Below, one piece after another: positions 57,504-64,000 of a stretch of 64,000 bases of DNA. Source of the DNA: a virus; IMG/VR virus record IMGVR_UViG_3300027741_000027, positions 62,001 to 126,000 of that record; one strand, 5' to 3'. Each line of letters begins with the position of its first letter. Within the stretch, counting starts at the first letter, position 1. Both the position numbers and the translations under genes were made by a program. The notes beneath the pieces are model-generated. The model had not been told where the DNA came from. It did not search any database and worked only from the letters and a program-made list of their open reading frames with translations.

Positions 57504-58418
57504 TTATGCAATATCAATATAAGTAGGACGAATTGATAAAGAGTGCTGAGTAACTGACGCGGCAGCGCTCCATTTAAATTGAGCGGTTATTGTAGAACCA
57601 GCAGTTCCACCCTCTACTCCTATTGTAAATGGAAATGTAGAAGAATTATAAGTAATTAATGATGACCTGAACCCGGAAAAATAACCATTTGCTGGTGACG
57701 ATTGTAACCACTCATTGTCAACCGATGCGTTATTATTACCAACTGCAAAAGACATACCAATATTGCTAGCACTGGTTGTAGTTCCTGACGCAAAAGATTC
57801 TATTCTGAAAACCGCCCCGGTCACAGTCTGTGTAGATAAAATACTTGGAATTTGAATAGTAATTCCATTACTACTAGGATTAGCGTAAACGCTTGAGGTA
57901 GTATTTAATGCTGCCGAAGTAGTAATTAAAGAAGATTGTTTCCAAGATCCTCCAACAAATTCCCATCTACTAGCGGAATTAGTATATCTCATTTTCCAAA
58001 CCCAATTTGGAGAACTTGTACTGTCAGTTAAATTAACTGTATATCCATCAAACAAATTTGAAGTAGGAAGAGTGGTTGAAAGTACAGGAAGAATTCCCGC
58101 CTTAAGTTTAGTTTCTGTTACAGCATTGTCTGCAAGCTTTGCCGTGGTTACACCTGTCGAACCAGATGTATAAGTTTCAAGTTTTGCAGTTGTTACAGCA
58201 CCGTCTGCAATTTTTGTCGTGGTTATTCCGGTTGTAGAATTTGTGCTATCTTCAATAGCACTATTTGTAATTTTAGCGCCGTGACCTAAGGCGCCTGTGT
58301 GATCATGAGCGTCAACAATATCCCAATTAGCTGCTAATTGAATATAATCAAACTTGTTTGATGCTCCCCAAGTTTGCAATTGAAGATTTGTTGTTTTACT
58401 TCCGGGTGCTGTAGCCAT
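57504..58418 (-). CDS. tail-fibre-like protein
   Basis: 304 residues. The opening LQLQTWGASNKFDYIQLAAN, DAHDHTG and HGAKI match the first part of the next gene (YDYKQLASNF ... DQHDHSPGNGVQI), a repeated phage fibre N-terminus. Then ADGAVTTAKLE / ADNAVTETKLK repeats and a Ser/Thr-rich beta C-terminus. Ends the leftward fibre pair. Confidence 0.8.
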   Translation of the reverse strand: MATAPGSKTTNLQLQTWGASNKFDYIQLAANWDIVDAHDHTGALGHGAKITNSAIEDSTNSTTGITTTKIADGAVTTAKLETYTSGSTGVTTAKLADNAVTETKLKAGILPVLSTTLPTSNLFDGYTVNLTDSTSSPNWVWKMRYTNSASRWEFVGGSWKQSSLITTSAALNTTSSVYANPSSNGITIQIPSILSTQTVTGAVFRIESFASGTTTSASNIGMSFAVGNNNASVDNEWLQSSPANGYFSGFRSSLITYNSSTFPFTIGVEGGTAGSTITAQFKWSAAASVTQHSLSIRPTYIDIA

Positions 58419-58465
58419 AAAATTCCTTTAACCTTTATTTATTATAATAGCAGTATTGATTTAAA

Positions 58466-59590
58466 TTATTCGTATTTGCCCAAATATGTTGCGGCAAAAT
58501 TAATACTTTTAGCAGTAAAAATTGTATAATCAGACGTTTGCGGCTCAAGTTTAATTCTGTACCACAAAGATAAATATTGACCCTGATCCATATTAACAAT
58601 GCCATTAACATTGACTGGGTAGCTATCGCCAGAATATTCAAACCCGCCAGTTCCAATTGCTATATTTGTATTATCTTGTCCGGCGGCAGTATTTGAGGTA
58701 AGAGGGTCCGTATCAAATGCATTTGCTCTAATTAAAACAGACATGGCATTATTTTTACCGGGCTGTTGATCGTGATTGAGAGTAGCACTATTCGATTCTG
58801 TCATACTAATAGATAATGAAGCAGATACTGCATAAATGCCCTTTTTAAGAATTTTAATTTTTCCGTTACTTTGAGCCATGTCGTTATAGCCCGTTGACAC
58901 GACACTTGTTACAAATTGATTGTTAGGATCTAAAAATTGTCGCGCCAAAGGAACAGAGGCTCCGCCGCTCCACGTTCCGGAGCCATTAGAACCCGTTTTA
59001 TCGCTGGCAACCCAAAAGGTTCCACCGGAAGTAGATGCATTTACTCCAACTATTTTATAATAACCATTATACTGTACATTTACAGTATCAGGAGAATTTT
59101 GATCACTTCTGCTGATACCTGTAATTGAAATAATTTCGCCAACGGCGGGATGTTCACTCTTTGCAGTGATCCCAGCGGCGCTATTTAAATCACTGAGGGT
59201 GTAAGTGTATTGAACGTATCCGGTGGTTGGAGAGCCGTTTACTGTGCCAGAATTTACCCCAGTAATAGCAAACCCTTTATAATTTGTTAAATCATAAGAC
59301 GATAATGTTAATTTACAATACGGATTAACGGCGGTTTTTTCAGAAGTAACTGCATTATTTTTAAGAGCTTTACCGTCAATACTGTTATCAGCAAAAGCAA
59401 AAGAAGCAAGCTTAGACTGAGGAATAGTTCCATCTTTAATTCCAGTATTACCATCAATTTGAACGCCATTGCCCGGAGAATGATCATGCTGATCAAGGGC
59501 AATAAAATTAGAAGCAAGCTGCTTATAATCATAAATATCAGTTCCAGAATTCCAAGCTGTTAAAGCCATGTTAGGAGTAGTAATAGCCAT
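58466..59590 (-). CDS. tail-fibre-like protein
   Basis: 374 residues, with the shared YDYKQLASNFIALDQHDHSP start, IDGKALKNNAVTSEK repeats, then a carbohydrate-binding-like C-terminal beta domain ending ARTYLGK-like (INFAATYLGKYE). Host recognition by tail-fibre or baseplate attachment is likely. Confidence 0.8.
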   Translation of the reverse strand: MAITTPNMALTAWNSGTDIYDYKQLASNFIALDQHDHSPGNGVQIDGNTGIKDGTIPQSKLASFAFADNSIDGKALKNNAVTSEKTAVNPYCKLTLSSYDLTNYKGFAITGVNSGTVNGSPTTGYVQYTYTLSDLNSAAGITAKSEHPAVGEIISITGISRSDQNSPDTVNVQYNGYYKIVGVNASTSGGTFWVASDKTGSNGSGTWSGGASVPLARQFLDPNNQFVTSVVSTGYNDMAQSNGKIKILKKGIYAVSASLSISMTESNSATLNHDQQPGKNNAMSVLIRANAFDTDPLTSNTAAGQDNTNIAIGTGGFEYSGDSYPVNVNGIVNMDQGQYLSLWYRIKLEPQTSDYTIFTAKSINFAATYLGKYE

Positions 59591-59592
59591 AA

Positions 59593-60954
59593 TTACACCA
59601 AATAATTCATGTCGCAGTTGCCAATACCGCGAGCCTGCTTAGGCTCAATGCTGCCGGTAGTGCCATCCGTGTACTGACAAGCCCACAGATAGGGCTTGGC
59701 AATTGCTGGGACGTTTGCTTGAGGATTCTTTGTATAGGCTGCATGCCAATATTTAAGAGGGTTACGAGTGTGATCTGCGGGCCATTTGGTAATAGAGCTA
59801 TTAATATATGGGCCGCCGCTATAAAGTACGCGAACTGTGTAGCCAAAACGATAACAAGACTCTACAAAGTCAGCAACCCATTTATCGCCGTTCTTGCCCT
59901 CAAACTTAGGATCTTCCCAATCAAGAACAAGGCGGTCGCCGGGATTAAGCTTACCAGCCGCCTTAATAGCATCAGTAAAATTCTTTGCCTCTGCTACAGG
60001 ACCATTATTGCTTGGACGAGCAAAATGATAAACAAAGCGAGTAAGGCCAACATGACCTGCTTCACGAAAACGAGCAGTAAATGCCTGATCTTTGAAAGTA
60101 GCCCCCTCTGATGCTTTTAAAACAATAAGTGGATAACCACCAAGTTTATATTGAGGGGCATTAAAAGAATCGTCTGCATAAATATCAGCAAAATATTTAG
60201 CATTAGGATTTGGCTTGGGCTTAGCAACAACGGGCTTGGGTTTTGGTTTTACCGGGGCTGGAATAGGTGGTTTAGCAGGAGTTGGCTTAGGTTTAGGTTT
60301 AGAAGCACCTGCTTTAACAAGACCATTAAGAACTTTCCAAGTGCCGGGACCAACTACGCCATCGGCTTTGAGACCATAAGCAGCTTGAAATTTGTTGACT
60401 TGCTCTCTTGTACGACCACCAAAACCCGCATTTACGGGATAAAGAGCGGGCCAAAAACCATGCTTTTTAAGAAGTTTTTTCAAAAGGATGACGTAAGGAC
60501 CCTTGTCGTCTTGCTTAATAATAGGAGCGGTTTTATACTTATCAACTCCTGAATAATGACCCTCTTTCCACTTAAAATGCCAAGCCTCAGAAGGAGCATC
60601 ACTCCATTGTTTCTTGAAACCAAAATTAGATCCGTAATTGGCAATAAGTTTTTGAGTTTGATAAGGAACATCAAGAGCAAGACCTAATCCATGATTAGAT
60701 GTACCGGGTTGAGCAGCAAGGTTTCCTCCCGCTTGATATTTTTCCCAAGCGGCGTACTGGCTCCAACGATTAGCCCTCCAATCACCGGGCTTACCAAGAG
60801 GACGATAAGAATCATTAACCTCAACGTTTTGATTATGGACTTCCTTGCAATAACGAGCAAAAGCGTTCCAAGCATCAGCAGCGTCATGGCGAAGGCGACC
60901 CCCGCCAGTGATATTGGTCAATTCACTATCTTTAAGTTTACCGTTAGCACTCAT
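59593..60954 (-). CDS. bifunctional endolysin: M15 peptidase and GH25 lysozyme
   Basis: 453 residues. M15/VanY-like domain with SYRP (about 49), HGLGLALDV (about 88-96) and AWHFKW (about 123-128). A PG_binding_1 domain (about 148-210: DKGPYVILLKKLLKKHGFWP ... DGVVGPGTWKVLNGL). A Pro/Lys linker (217-255, KPKP repeats). A GH25 domain (about 258-450): VLKASEGATF, FVYHFARP, RLVLDWEDPKF with Asp-Trp-Glu-Asp, and ACQYTDG. It cuts both the peptide and glycan strands of the cell wall. Two catalytic domains around one binding domain is an unusual order. Confidence 0.93.
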   Translation of the reverse strand: MSANGKLKDSELTNITGGGRLRHDAADAWNAFARYCKEVHNQNVEVNDSYRPLGKPGDWRANRWSQYAAWEKYQAGGNLAAQPGTSNHGLGLALDVPYQTQKLIANYGSNFGFKKQWSDAPSEAWHFKWKEGHYSGVDKYKTAPIIKQDDKGPYVILLKKLLKKHGFWPALYPVNAGFGGRTREQVNKFQAAYGLKADGVVGPGTWKVLNGLVKAGASKPKPKPTPAKPPIPAPVKPKPKPVVAKPKPNPNAKYFADIYADDSFNAPQYKLGGYPLIVLKASEGATFKDQAFTARFREAGHVGLTRFVYHFARPSNNGPVAEAKNFTDAIKAAGKLNPGDRLVLDWEDPKFEGKNGDKWVADFVESCYRFGYTVRVLYSGGPYINSSITKWPADHTRNPLKYWHAAYTKNPQANVPAIAKPYLWACQYTDGTTGSIEPKQARGIGNCDMNYLV

Positions 60955-60981
60955 AATAAGGATTCAATACTTAAGTTACAG

Positions 60982-61242
60982 TTATAGAAGAATTTTAAGA
61001 GCTAGTTCTTGAGTACAACCCGCTTCAAGCATTTTATTAACCTTGTGCCAAGAAAGAGGAAACTCATAAGATTTTCCATTAATGACATCAACATGCTTGG
61101 CCTTTGCAAGGGATTCAGAATCTTCCTTAGAAAATCCAAGAGCCTCAAATGTTGAAACGCGATGATCGGAAAGTTCGTCTTTGTCTGTAGCAGTCGTTGA
61201 CATAACTTCCGTTTCCTCGTTTTGATATAGCTTCTTATTCAT
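60982..61242 (-). CDS. hypothetical protein
   Basis: 86 residues as drawn; MSTTATDKDELSDHRVSTFE at 61203 is an alternative start with AGGAA 8 nt before. Acidic helical, SKEDSESLAKAKHVDVINGK. Not recognised. Confidence 0.6.
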   Translation of the reverse strand: MNKKLYQNEETEVMSTTATDKDELSDHRVSTFEALGFSKEDSESLAKAKHVDVINGKSYEFPLSWHKVNKMLEAGCTQELALKILL

Positions 61243-61272
61243 TAATTGCCGTTCTTTAGTGTTTTAACAAAA

Positions 61273-61716
61273 CTATTTATTCCAAAACCAACGATTCTTA
61301 TTCTTTGGCTTAGTAAAATCAATTGTTGTATTGTAAATATAACCTGAGCCACTAGTACCAGTAGTGTTTGGTGACTTAGGCAATGTAGCAGACTCTTTAA
61401 TAACTTCCTTAGTTGCCTCATCTACATCAACAGGAATATCATTTTTCTTTGTATAAGGATGAAAAGGACTATTTAATTGATCAAAATAATCATCTGGCAT
61501 GAAAGCATCTTTAACGTCAACTTTCTTGCCAATATTACGTTGACGAAAATAGTTAAGCTCCCTTTTAGTTGCCTCTAAAGCAATCGCTTGACTTTCGCCT
61601 TTATGACGAAGTACTCTAAGTTGTTCTTCAAGAAGGGCGACAACATATTCTGCATCCCAATACTGATTTTCAAAACACTTAGCTTGTTTTTTCCAATATT
61701 TCTTATTCTTCTTCAT
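61273..61716 (-). CDS. hypothetical protein
   Basis: 147 residues from MKKNKKYWKKQAKCFENQYW; AAAGGA lies 8 nt upstream, inside the upstream gene. A coiled-coil middle (VVALLEEQLRVLRHKGESQA), a Ser/Thr/Gly-rich linker and a Lys/Trp-rich end. Not recognised. Confidence 0.66.
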   Translation of the reverse strand: MKKNKKYWKKQAKCFENQYWDAEYVVALLEEQLRVLRHKGESQAIALEATKRELNYFRQRNIGKKVDVKDAFMPDDYFDQLNSPFHPYTKKNDIPVDVDEATKEVIKESATLPKSPNTTGTSGSGYIYNTTIDFTKPKNKNRWFWNK

Positions 61717-61999
61717 TATTTTCCTTTCTGCAACAACCGTCGCAGCCGTGTATAGATTCAATTTTAGCGGCTCTAGGGCCAACATTACGAGATATCCAAT
61801 TAATATGATCTGGGTCGGGATGACCAACACCATGCTCACAAATCCTTTCCATCATAGCACGATCATCGCGCCAATGAGTGGGCCAATCTTTCATATTATG
61901 ATCAGAGGGATTATGAATAGAGCAACCGTACTTGCTGCAATTTGCGGTTTCCTCATGAGTGTTAACAATTTTTTGTTTTGTGCCAGTAATATACGTCAT
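61703..61999 (-). CDS. Cys/His-rich protein, leaderless
   Basis: 98 residues from MTYITGTKQKIVNTHEETAN. The ATG is 7 nt after TATGCT of a TTGAAA-N17 promoter, so a longer frame would include the promoter. Many Cys and His (CSKYGCSIHN, CEHGVGHPDPDH, HGCDGCCRK) suggest zinc sites. Not recognised. Confidence 0.68.
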   Translation of the reverse strand: MTYITGTKQKIVNTHEETANCSKYGCSIHNPSDHNMKDWPTHWRDDRAMMERICEHGVGHPDPDHINWISRNVGPRAAKIESIHGCDGCCRKENNEEE

Positions 62000-62006
62000 G
62001 CAAAAC

Positions 62007-62035
62007 AGCATAGCAAAGTCCCAGCTATATTTCAA
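62007..62035 (-). promoter_or_regulatory. promoter TTGAAA-N17-TGC-TATGCT
   Basis: Extended -10; 7 nt to the ATG of 61999. Confidence 0.68.
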
Positions 62036-62089
62036 GCCGGGACCCGCTAGATAAGGATCACCCCCTAGGTAGTAGGAGAAAACCCCCTA

Positions 62090-62296
62090 CTATGCCTTGG
62101 GGGGTAATGCTGAACGAATACCAACTGCTGATGCAAAAGCAATAACAGTTGTAAGGATCTTTTGTGCTGTTGTAGTGGCTGAGCCACCAAGTACGCCAGA
62201 CTGGATAATAAATGTTGCTGCACCAACAGCGATACCAAAGCCAAATGATACTTGTGCCTTGGTAAGATGACGGAGCCAATCAATAAATTTTGCCAT
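62090..62296 (-). CDS. holin-like membrane protein
   Basis: 68 residues from MAKFIDWLRHLTKAQVSFGF; AAAGGAGG is 4 nt before the ATG. Two hydrophobic stretches (SFGFGIAVGAATFIIQSGVL and KILTTVIAFASAVGI) separated by a short Ser/Thr turn, the shape of a class II holin. Near the endolysin operon. Hairpins follow its stop. Confidence 0.72.
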   Translation of the reverse strand: MAKFIDWLRHLTKAQVSFGFGIAVGAATFIIQSGVLGGSATTTAQKILTTVIAFASAVGIRSALPPKA

Positions 62297-62330
62297 ATTA
62301 CCTCCTTTCAAATATTAGTGTCGGGAGTAA

Positions 62331-62403
62331 TGCCACGGACAGGGTTCGAACCTGTATAAAACCGATTATGAGTCGGGTGCCTAAACCATTCAGCCACCAT
62401 GGC
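62331..62403 (-). tRNA. tRNA-Met (CAT), elongator-type
   Basis: 73 nt without CCA. Acceptor GCCATGG pairs with CCGTGGC including a 1:72 G-C pair, so it is not an initiator. Anticodon loop CTCATAA, T-loop TTCGAAC. Could also be tRNA-Ile2 if lysidine-modified. Confidence 0.85.
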
Positions 62404-62406
62404 CAT

Positions 62407-62477
62407 AGTCCCGCCGGGATTTGAACCCAGAATACCACTTTATAAGAATGGCGTGTTTACCACTTACACTACGGGAC
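62407..62477 (-). tRNA. tRNA-Ile (TAT)
   Basis: 71 nt. Acceptor GTCCCGT / GCGGGAC, D-stem GTGT/ACAC, anticodon loop CTTATAA (TAT), T-arm CTGGG-TTCAAAT-CCCGG. Reads AUA codons. The discriminator base appears to be U, unusual for Ile. Confidence 0.78.
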
Positions 62478-62484
62478 ATTAAAT

Positions 62485-62958
62485 TTAAGCCGTCATTTTA
62501 TTAGCGTACTTAGCCCATTGAACATCAGACCTAGCAACAAGTGACTCAATACTTTCATTGTTAACAATCCAAGAACCGTCATTACTGAATTCGCAATAAA
62601 TGACAGATTCAACAACGCCAAGCAACTGACGACTGCAAGAAATACAGGGCCTAGAACTAGTTGCAAAATTGCCCGTTCTGGTCAAAGTTACAATGCAAAT
62701 GGTGTCTGCATTGTGATGATCTTTAGGAAGATTTAGCAAAGCATGATGTTCGGCATGAACAGAAGCAATAGCCATACCGCCGTCATGCTTATGAGCGCAA
62801 CCCTTAGCTAAAATCTCGCACTTCTTATCACTTTTAAAAACAACTGCTCCGGTTCTATGTCTCTTATGAGTAGAACGCATAGCTTGCTTAGTAGCCTCGT
62901 CCCAAATAGACATTGGAGCATATTCTGTTAATAGACTTGTAGATGGAATGTTTTTCAT
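62485..62958 (-). CDS. dCMP deaminase-family protein
   Basis: 157 residues from MKNIPSTSLLTEYAPMSIWD. Zinc site: SVHAEHHALL (about 78) and RPCISCSRQLLGV (about 113). VVFKSDKKCEILAKGCAHKH precedes it. Deaminates dCMP (or a related pyrimidine) to dUMP, the substrate of ThyX. Leaderless: the ATG is 6 nt after TATACT. Sits between tRNA genes. Confidence 0.85.
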   Translation of the reverse strand: MKNIPSTSLLTEYAPMSIWDEATKQAMRSTHKRHRTGAVVFKSDKKCEILAKGCAHKHDGGMAIASVHAEHHALLNLPKDHHNADTICIVTLTRTGNFATSSRPCISCSRQLLGVVESVIYCEFSNDGSWIVNNESIESLVARSDVQWAKYANKMTA

Positions 62959-62964
62959 ACCATC

Positions 62965-62993
62965 AGTATAACACAAAACCCCCGGCGGGGCAA
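62965..62993 (-). promoter_or_regulatory. promoter TTGCCC-N17-TATACT inside a terminator
   Basis: The -35 and spacer fall in the GC-rich hairpin of the adjacent terminator; 6 nt to the ATG at 62958. Confidence 0.6.
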
Positions 62994-63007
62994 CCACGAA
63001 CCGGGGG
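62973..63007 (-). terminator. rho-independent terminator
   Basis: CCCCCGG / CCGGGGG stem followed by TTTTGTG on the - strand; the + strand also has CTTTATTA after the stem. Ends the tRNA transcript before the deaminase. Confidence 0.8.
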
Positions 63008-63021
63008 CTTTATTATATAAT

Positions 63022-63055
63022 CCCCGGTAAGCTTCAGTGAGAAGCTTATCCGGGG
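63022..63055. other. long hairpin between tRNA and terminator
   Basis: 14-15 bp stem CCCCGGTAAGCTTC / GAAGCTTATCCGGGG with one bulge and a 5-nt loop. No T-run; may be a tRNA-processing or stabilising element. Confidence 0.6.
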
Positions 63056-63057
63056 AA

Positions 63058-63129
63058 TAGCGGTGGAGGGAATCGAACCCTCTGCCTCTTGGATATGAAC
63101 CAAGCGAGATACCAGTTCTCCACACCGCG
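63058..63129 (-). tRNA. initiator-like tRNA-fMet (CAT)
   Basis: 72 nt. Opens CGCGGTGTGGAGAACTGGTA, close to bacterial initiator tRNA. Position 1 is C and 72 is U, an unpaired end as in tRNA-fMet; 2-7 pair with 66-71. Anticodon stem CTTGG / CCAAG has two of the three G-C pairs typical of initiators. T-loop TTCGATT. Discriminator A. Confidence 0.8.
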
Positions 63130-63171
63130 ATGTACTATTATAACAGAGTTATAATAAATTTTCAAGTCAAA

Positions 63172-63243
63172 CTCCCCGACTAGGATTCGAACCTAGAACC
63201 TAATGATTAACAGTCATTTGCGCTGCCGTTGCGCCATCGGGGA
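63172..63243 (-). tRNA. tRNA-Asn (GTT)
   Basis: 72 nt. Acceptor TCCCCGA / TCGGGGA, discriminator G, anticodon loop CTGTTAA, T-arm CTAGG-TTCGAAT-CCTAG. Confidence 0.93.
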
Positions 63244-63246
63244 ATG

Positions 63247-63367
63247 AGGGTCACCTACGCTTTTCCGCTTGCGTATAATGGATCATTGTCTATAAATTAA
63301 TTCCATTTTTTCATTTATAGATTAGGCGGTTTCATCAGTGTCTATTATAACACCAATGGGTGACCCT
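63247..63367 (-). ncRNA. unidentified structured element between tRNA genes
   Basis: An outer 9-bp stem (AGGGTCACC / GGTGACCCT at the ends) encloses a 9-bp stem TCTATAAAT / ATTTATAGA and a small GTGT/ACAC hairpin. About 120 nt, no frame, no tRNA T-arm. It looks like a folded RNA co-transcribed with tRNA-Leu and tRNA-Asn. Confidence 0.5.
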
Positions 63368-63369
63368 AA

Positions 63370-63452
63370 TACTCAGGAAGGGATTCGAACCCTTAAGGCC
63401 GCTTGGCCGGAAGATTTTGAGTCTTCTGTGTATACCGTTCCACCACCTGAGC
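63370..63452 (-). tRNA. tRNA-Leu (CAA)
   Basis: 83 nt with a long variable arm (CCGGCCAAGCGGCC-like stem). Anticodon loop CTCAAAA, stem GAAGA/TCTTC, T-arm AAGGG-TTCGAAT-CCCTT. The 1:72 pair is G-U. Confidence 0.92.
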
Positions 63453-63462
63453 AAGTTGTTGT

Positions 63463-63490
63463 ATTGTAACAGATGCTGGCAAAAATGCAA
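63463..63490 (-). promoter_or_regulatory. tRNA-operon promoter
   Basis: TTGCAT, 16 bp, TACAAT; 11 nt upstream of tRNA-Leu. Confidence 0.6.
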
Positions 63491-63502
63491 AATTTAAATC
63501 GT

Positions 63503-64000
63503 CTATGTTCTACCTTGATAATTAAGCGCCTCATCTTGATAAGTTTGAGCCACAAGTTTAGGTTGTATAGAAAGTTGAATTTCAGCATTAGTTAAAATTA
63601 AATTATCAATTTCTGTTTTAGTAACATTTTCAAAACTATCAATATAAAATGTAGTATTTGTTACATTTAATTTATTAATTAAAAATAAACCATTAAATTT
63701 ATTAGAAATAGAACCATCTGAATTTTGAATTCCAACAATCAATGTTGTATCAAATCCCATTGTATGAGTGCCAGTTATTAATTTAGGATCAAAATCCAGA
63801 TAGCTCTTAATATTGTGATCTGAAACTGTAGTAAACATTACAGTTGTAGAATCTTTATATGTAATTTTATCAATTTTAATTGATTTTTCTAAATTTGTTT
63901 TACTATATAATATTTTTTGATTTGTAGTTTTAATAGTTGTATAATTATATGGTGATTTTTTACTTCTGTTTCGAATTGTTTTACCGGGAGTTAAATTTGA
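63503..64000 (-). CDS. hypothetical protein, partial (5' end cut)
   Basis: The frame stays open to the right edge (166 codons), so the start is outside; the ATG at 63838 is probably internal. Ser/Thr/Asn/Lys-rich and beta-like (TTLIVGIQNSDGSISN, FLINKLNVTNTTFYIDSF), as in virion or adhesin-like proteins. Very AT-rich codon use. Not recognised. Confidence 0.68.
   Translation of the reverse strand, partial: SNLTPGKTIRNRSKKSPYNYTTIKTTNQKILYSKTNLEKSIKIDKITYKDSTTVMFTTVSDHNIKSYLDFDPKLITGTHTMGFDTTLIVGIQNSDGSISNKFNGLFLINKLNVTNTTFYIDSFENVTKTEIDNLILTNAEIQLSIQPKLVAQTYQDEALNYQGRT

Noticed and set aside
63247-63367. CTGATGA on the - strand, as in a hammerhead ribozyme, and a possible extra tRNA.
   Set aside because: The second conserved GAAA and cleavage site are missing, and there is no T-arm; kept only as an unidentified structured element.
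1-64000. Integrase, transposase or insertion sequence.
   Set aside because: No recombinase motif or terminal repeats were seen; lytic lifestyle is more likely, though genes outside the window are unknown.

Overview
This is a window of a large double-stranded DNA tailed phage (Caudoviricetes), AT-rich and gene-dense, with both ends cut inside genes. The virion and packaging signature is clear: a terminase large subunit (55031-57082), a portal (47983-50256), a two-enzyme endolysin (59593-60954), a holin-like protein (62090-62296), tail-fibre-like proteins and a five-gene tRNA cluster. The host is most likely an actinobacterium (inference). Reasons: ThyX rather than ThyA, an MSMEG_6728-type pyrimidine-dimer glycosylase relative, extended -10 (TGC-TAnnnT) promoters, and several genes whose ATG lies exactly 6-7 nt after the -10, as in leaderless transcripts. 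The low GC would fit a low-GC aquatic lineage, but nothing here proves that.

Layout. 1-14.6 kb: mixed-strand genes for nucleotide metabolism (MazG-like, ThyX), DNA repair, one virion-fibre-like protein, and three very large or modular proteins (4344-8696, 11220-13163, 13163-14077). 14.6-28.8 kb: about 45 small, mostly unknown leftward genes, punctuated by a regulatory motif seen upstream of at least 16 -10 elements. The motif is two TTTRCY boxes 11 bp apart, set 10 bp or 20-22 bp upstream of an extended -10. Most of these transcripts then carry an ATCAACCAA leader just before the Shine-Dalgarno. Inside this block is a roughly 310-nt structured non-coding RNA (16822-17133) with its own promoter and terminator, and an AT-rich iteron-like stretch. 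28.9-37.2 kb: a rightward operon dominated by a 2504-residue modular protein (PcfJ-like, DnaJ-type zinc and papain-like modules). 37.2-61.2 kb: a long leftward operon running from lysis, fibre and packaging genes through the portal, a dNMP kinase, two metallophosphoesterases and more giant modular proteins. 61.3-64 kb: holin, dCMP deaminase, tRNAs and a partial gene.

How it works together (inference). ThyX, dCMP deaminase, dNMP kinase and MazG remodel dNTP pools. The tRNAs, including an initiator-like tRNA, support translation. The TTTRCY-box regulon and the ncRNA probably coordinate a host-takeover block. The giant proteins look like polyvalent proteins that may enter the cell with the DNA. 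Coat-protein and tail-tube genes were not recognised here.

Many real genes are shorter than 60 codons. They were found by following stop-start overlaps (ATGA, TAATG, ATGAGTAA) and ribosome binding sites, and are listed below.
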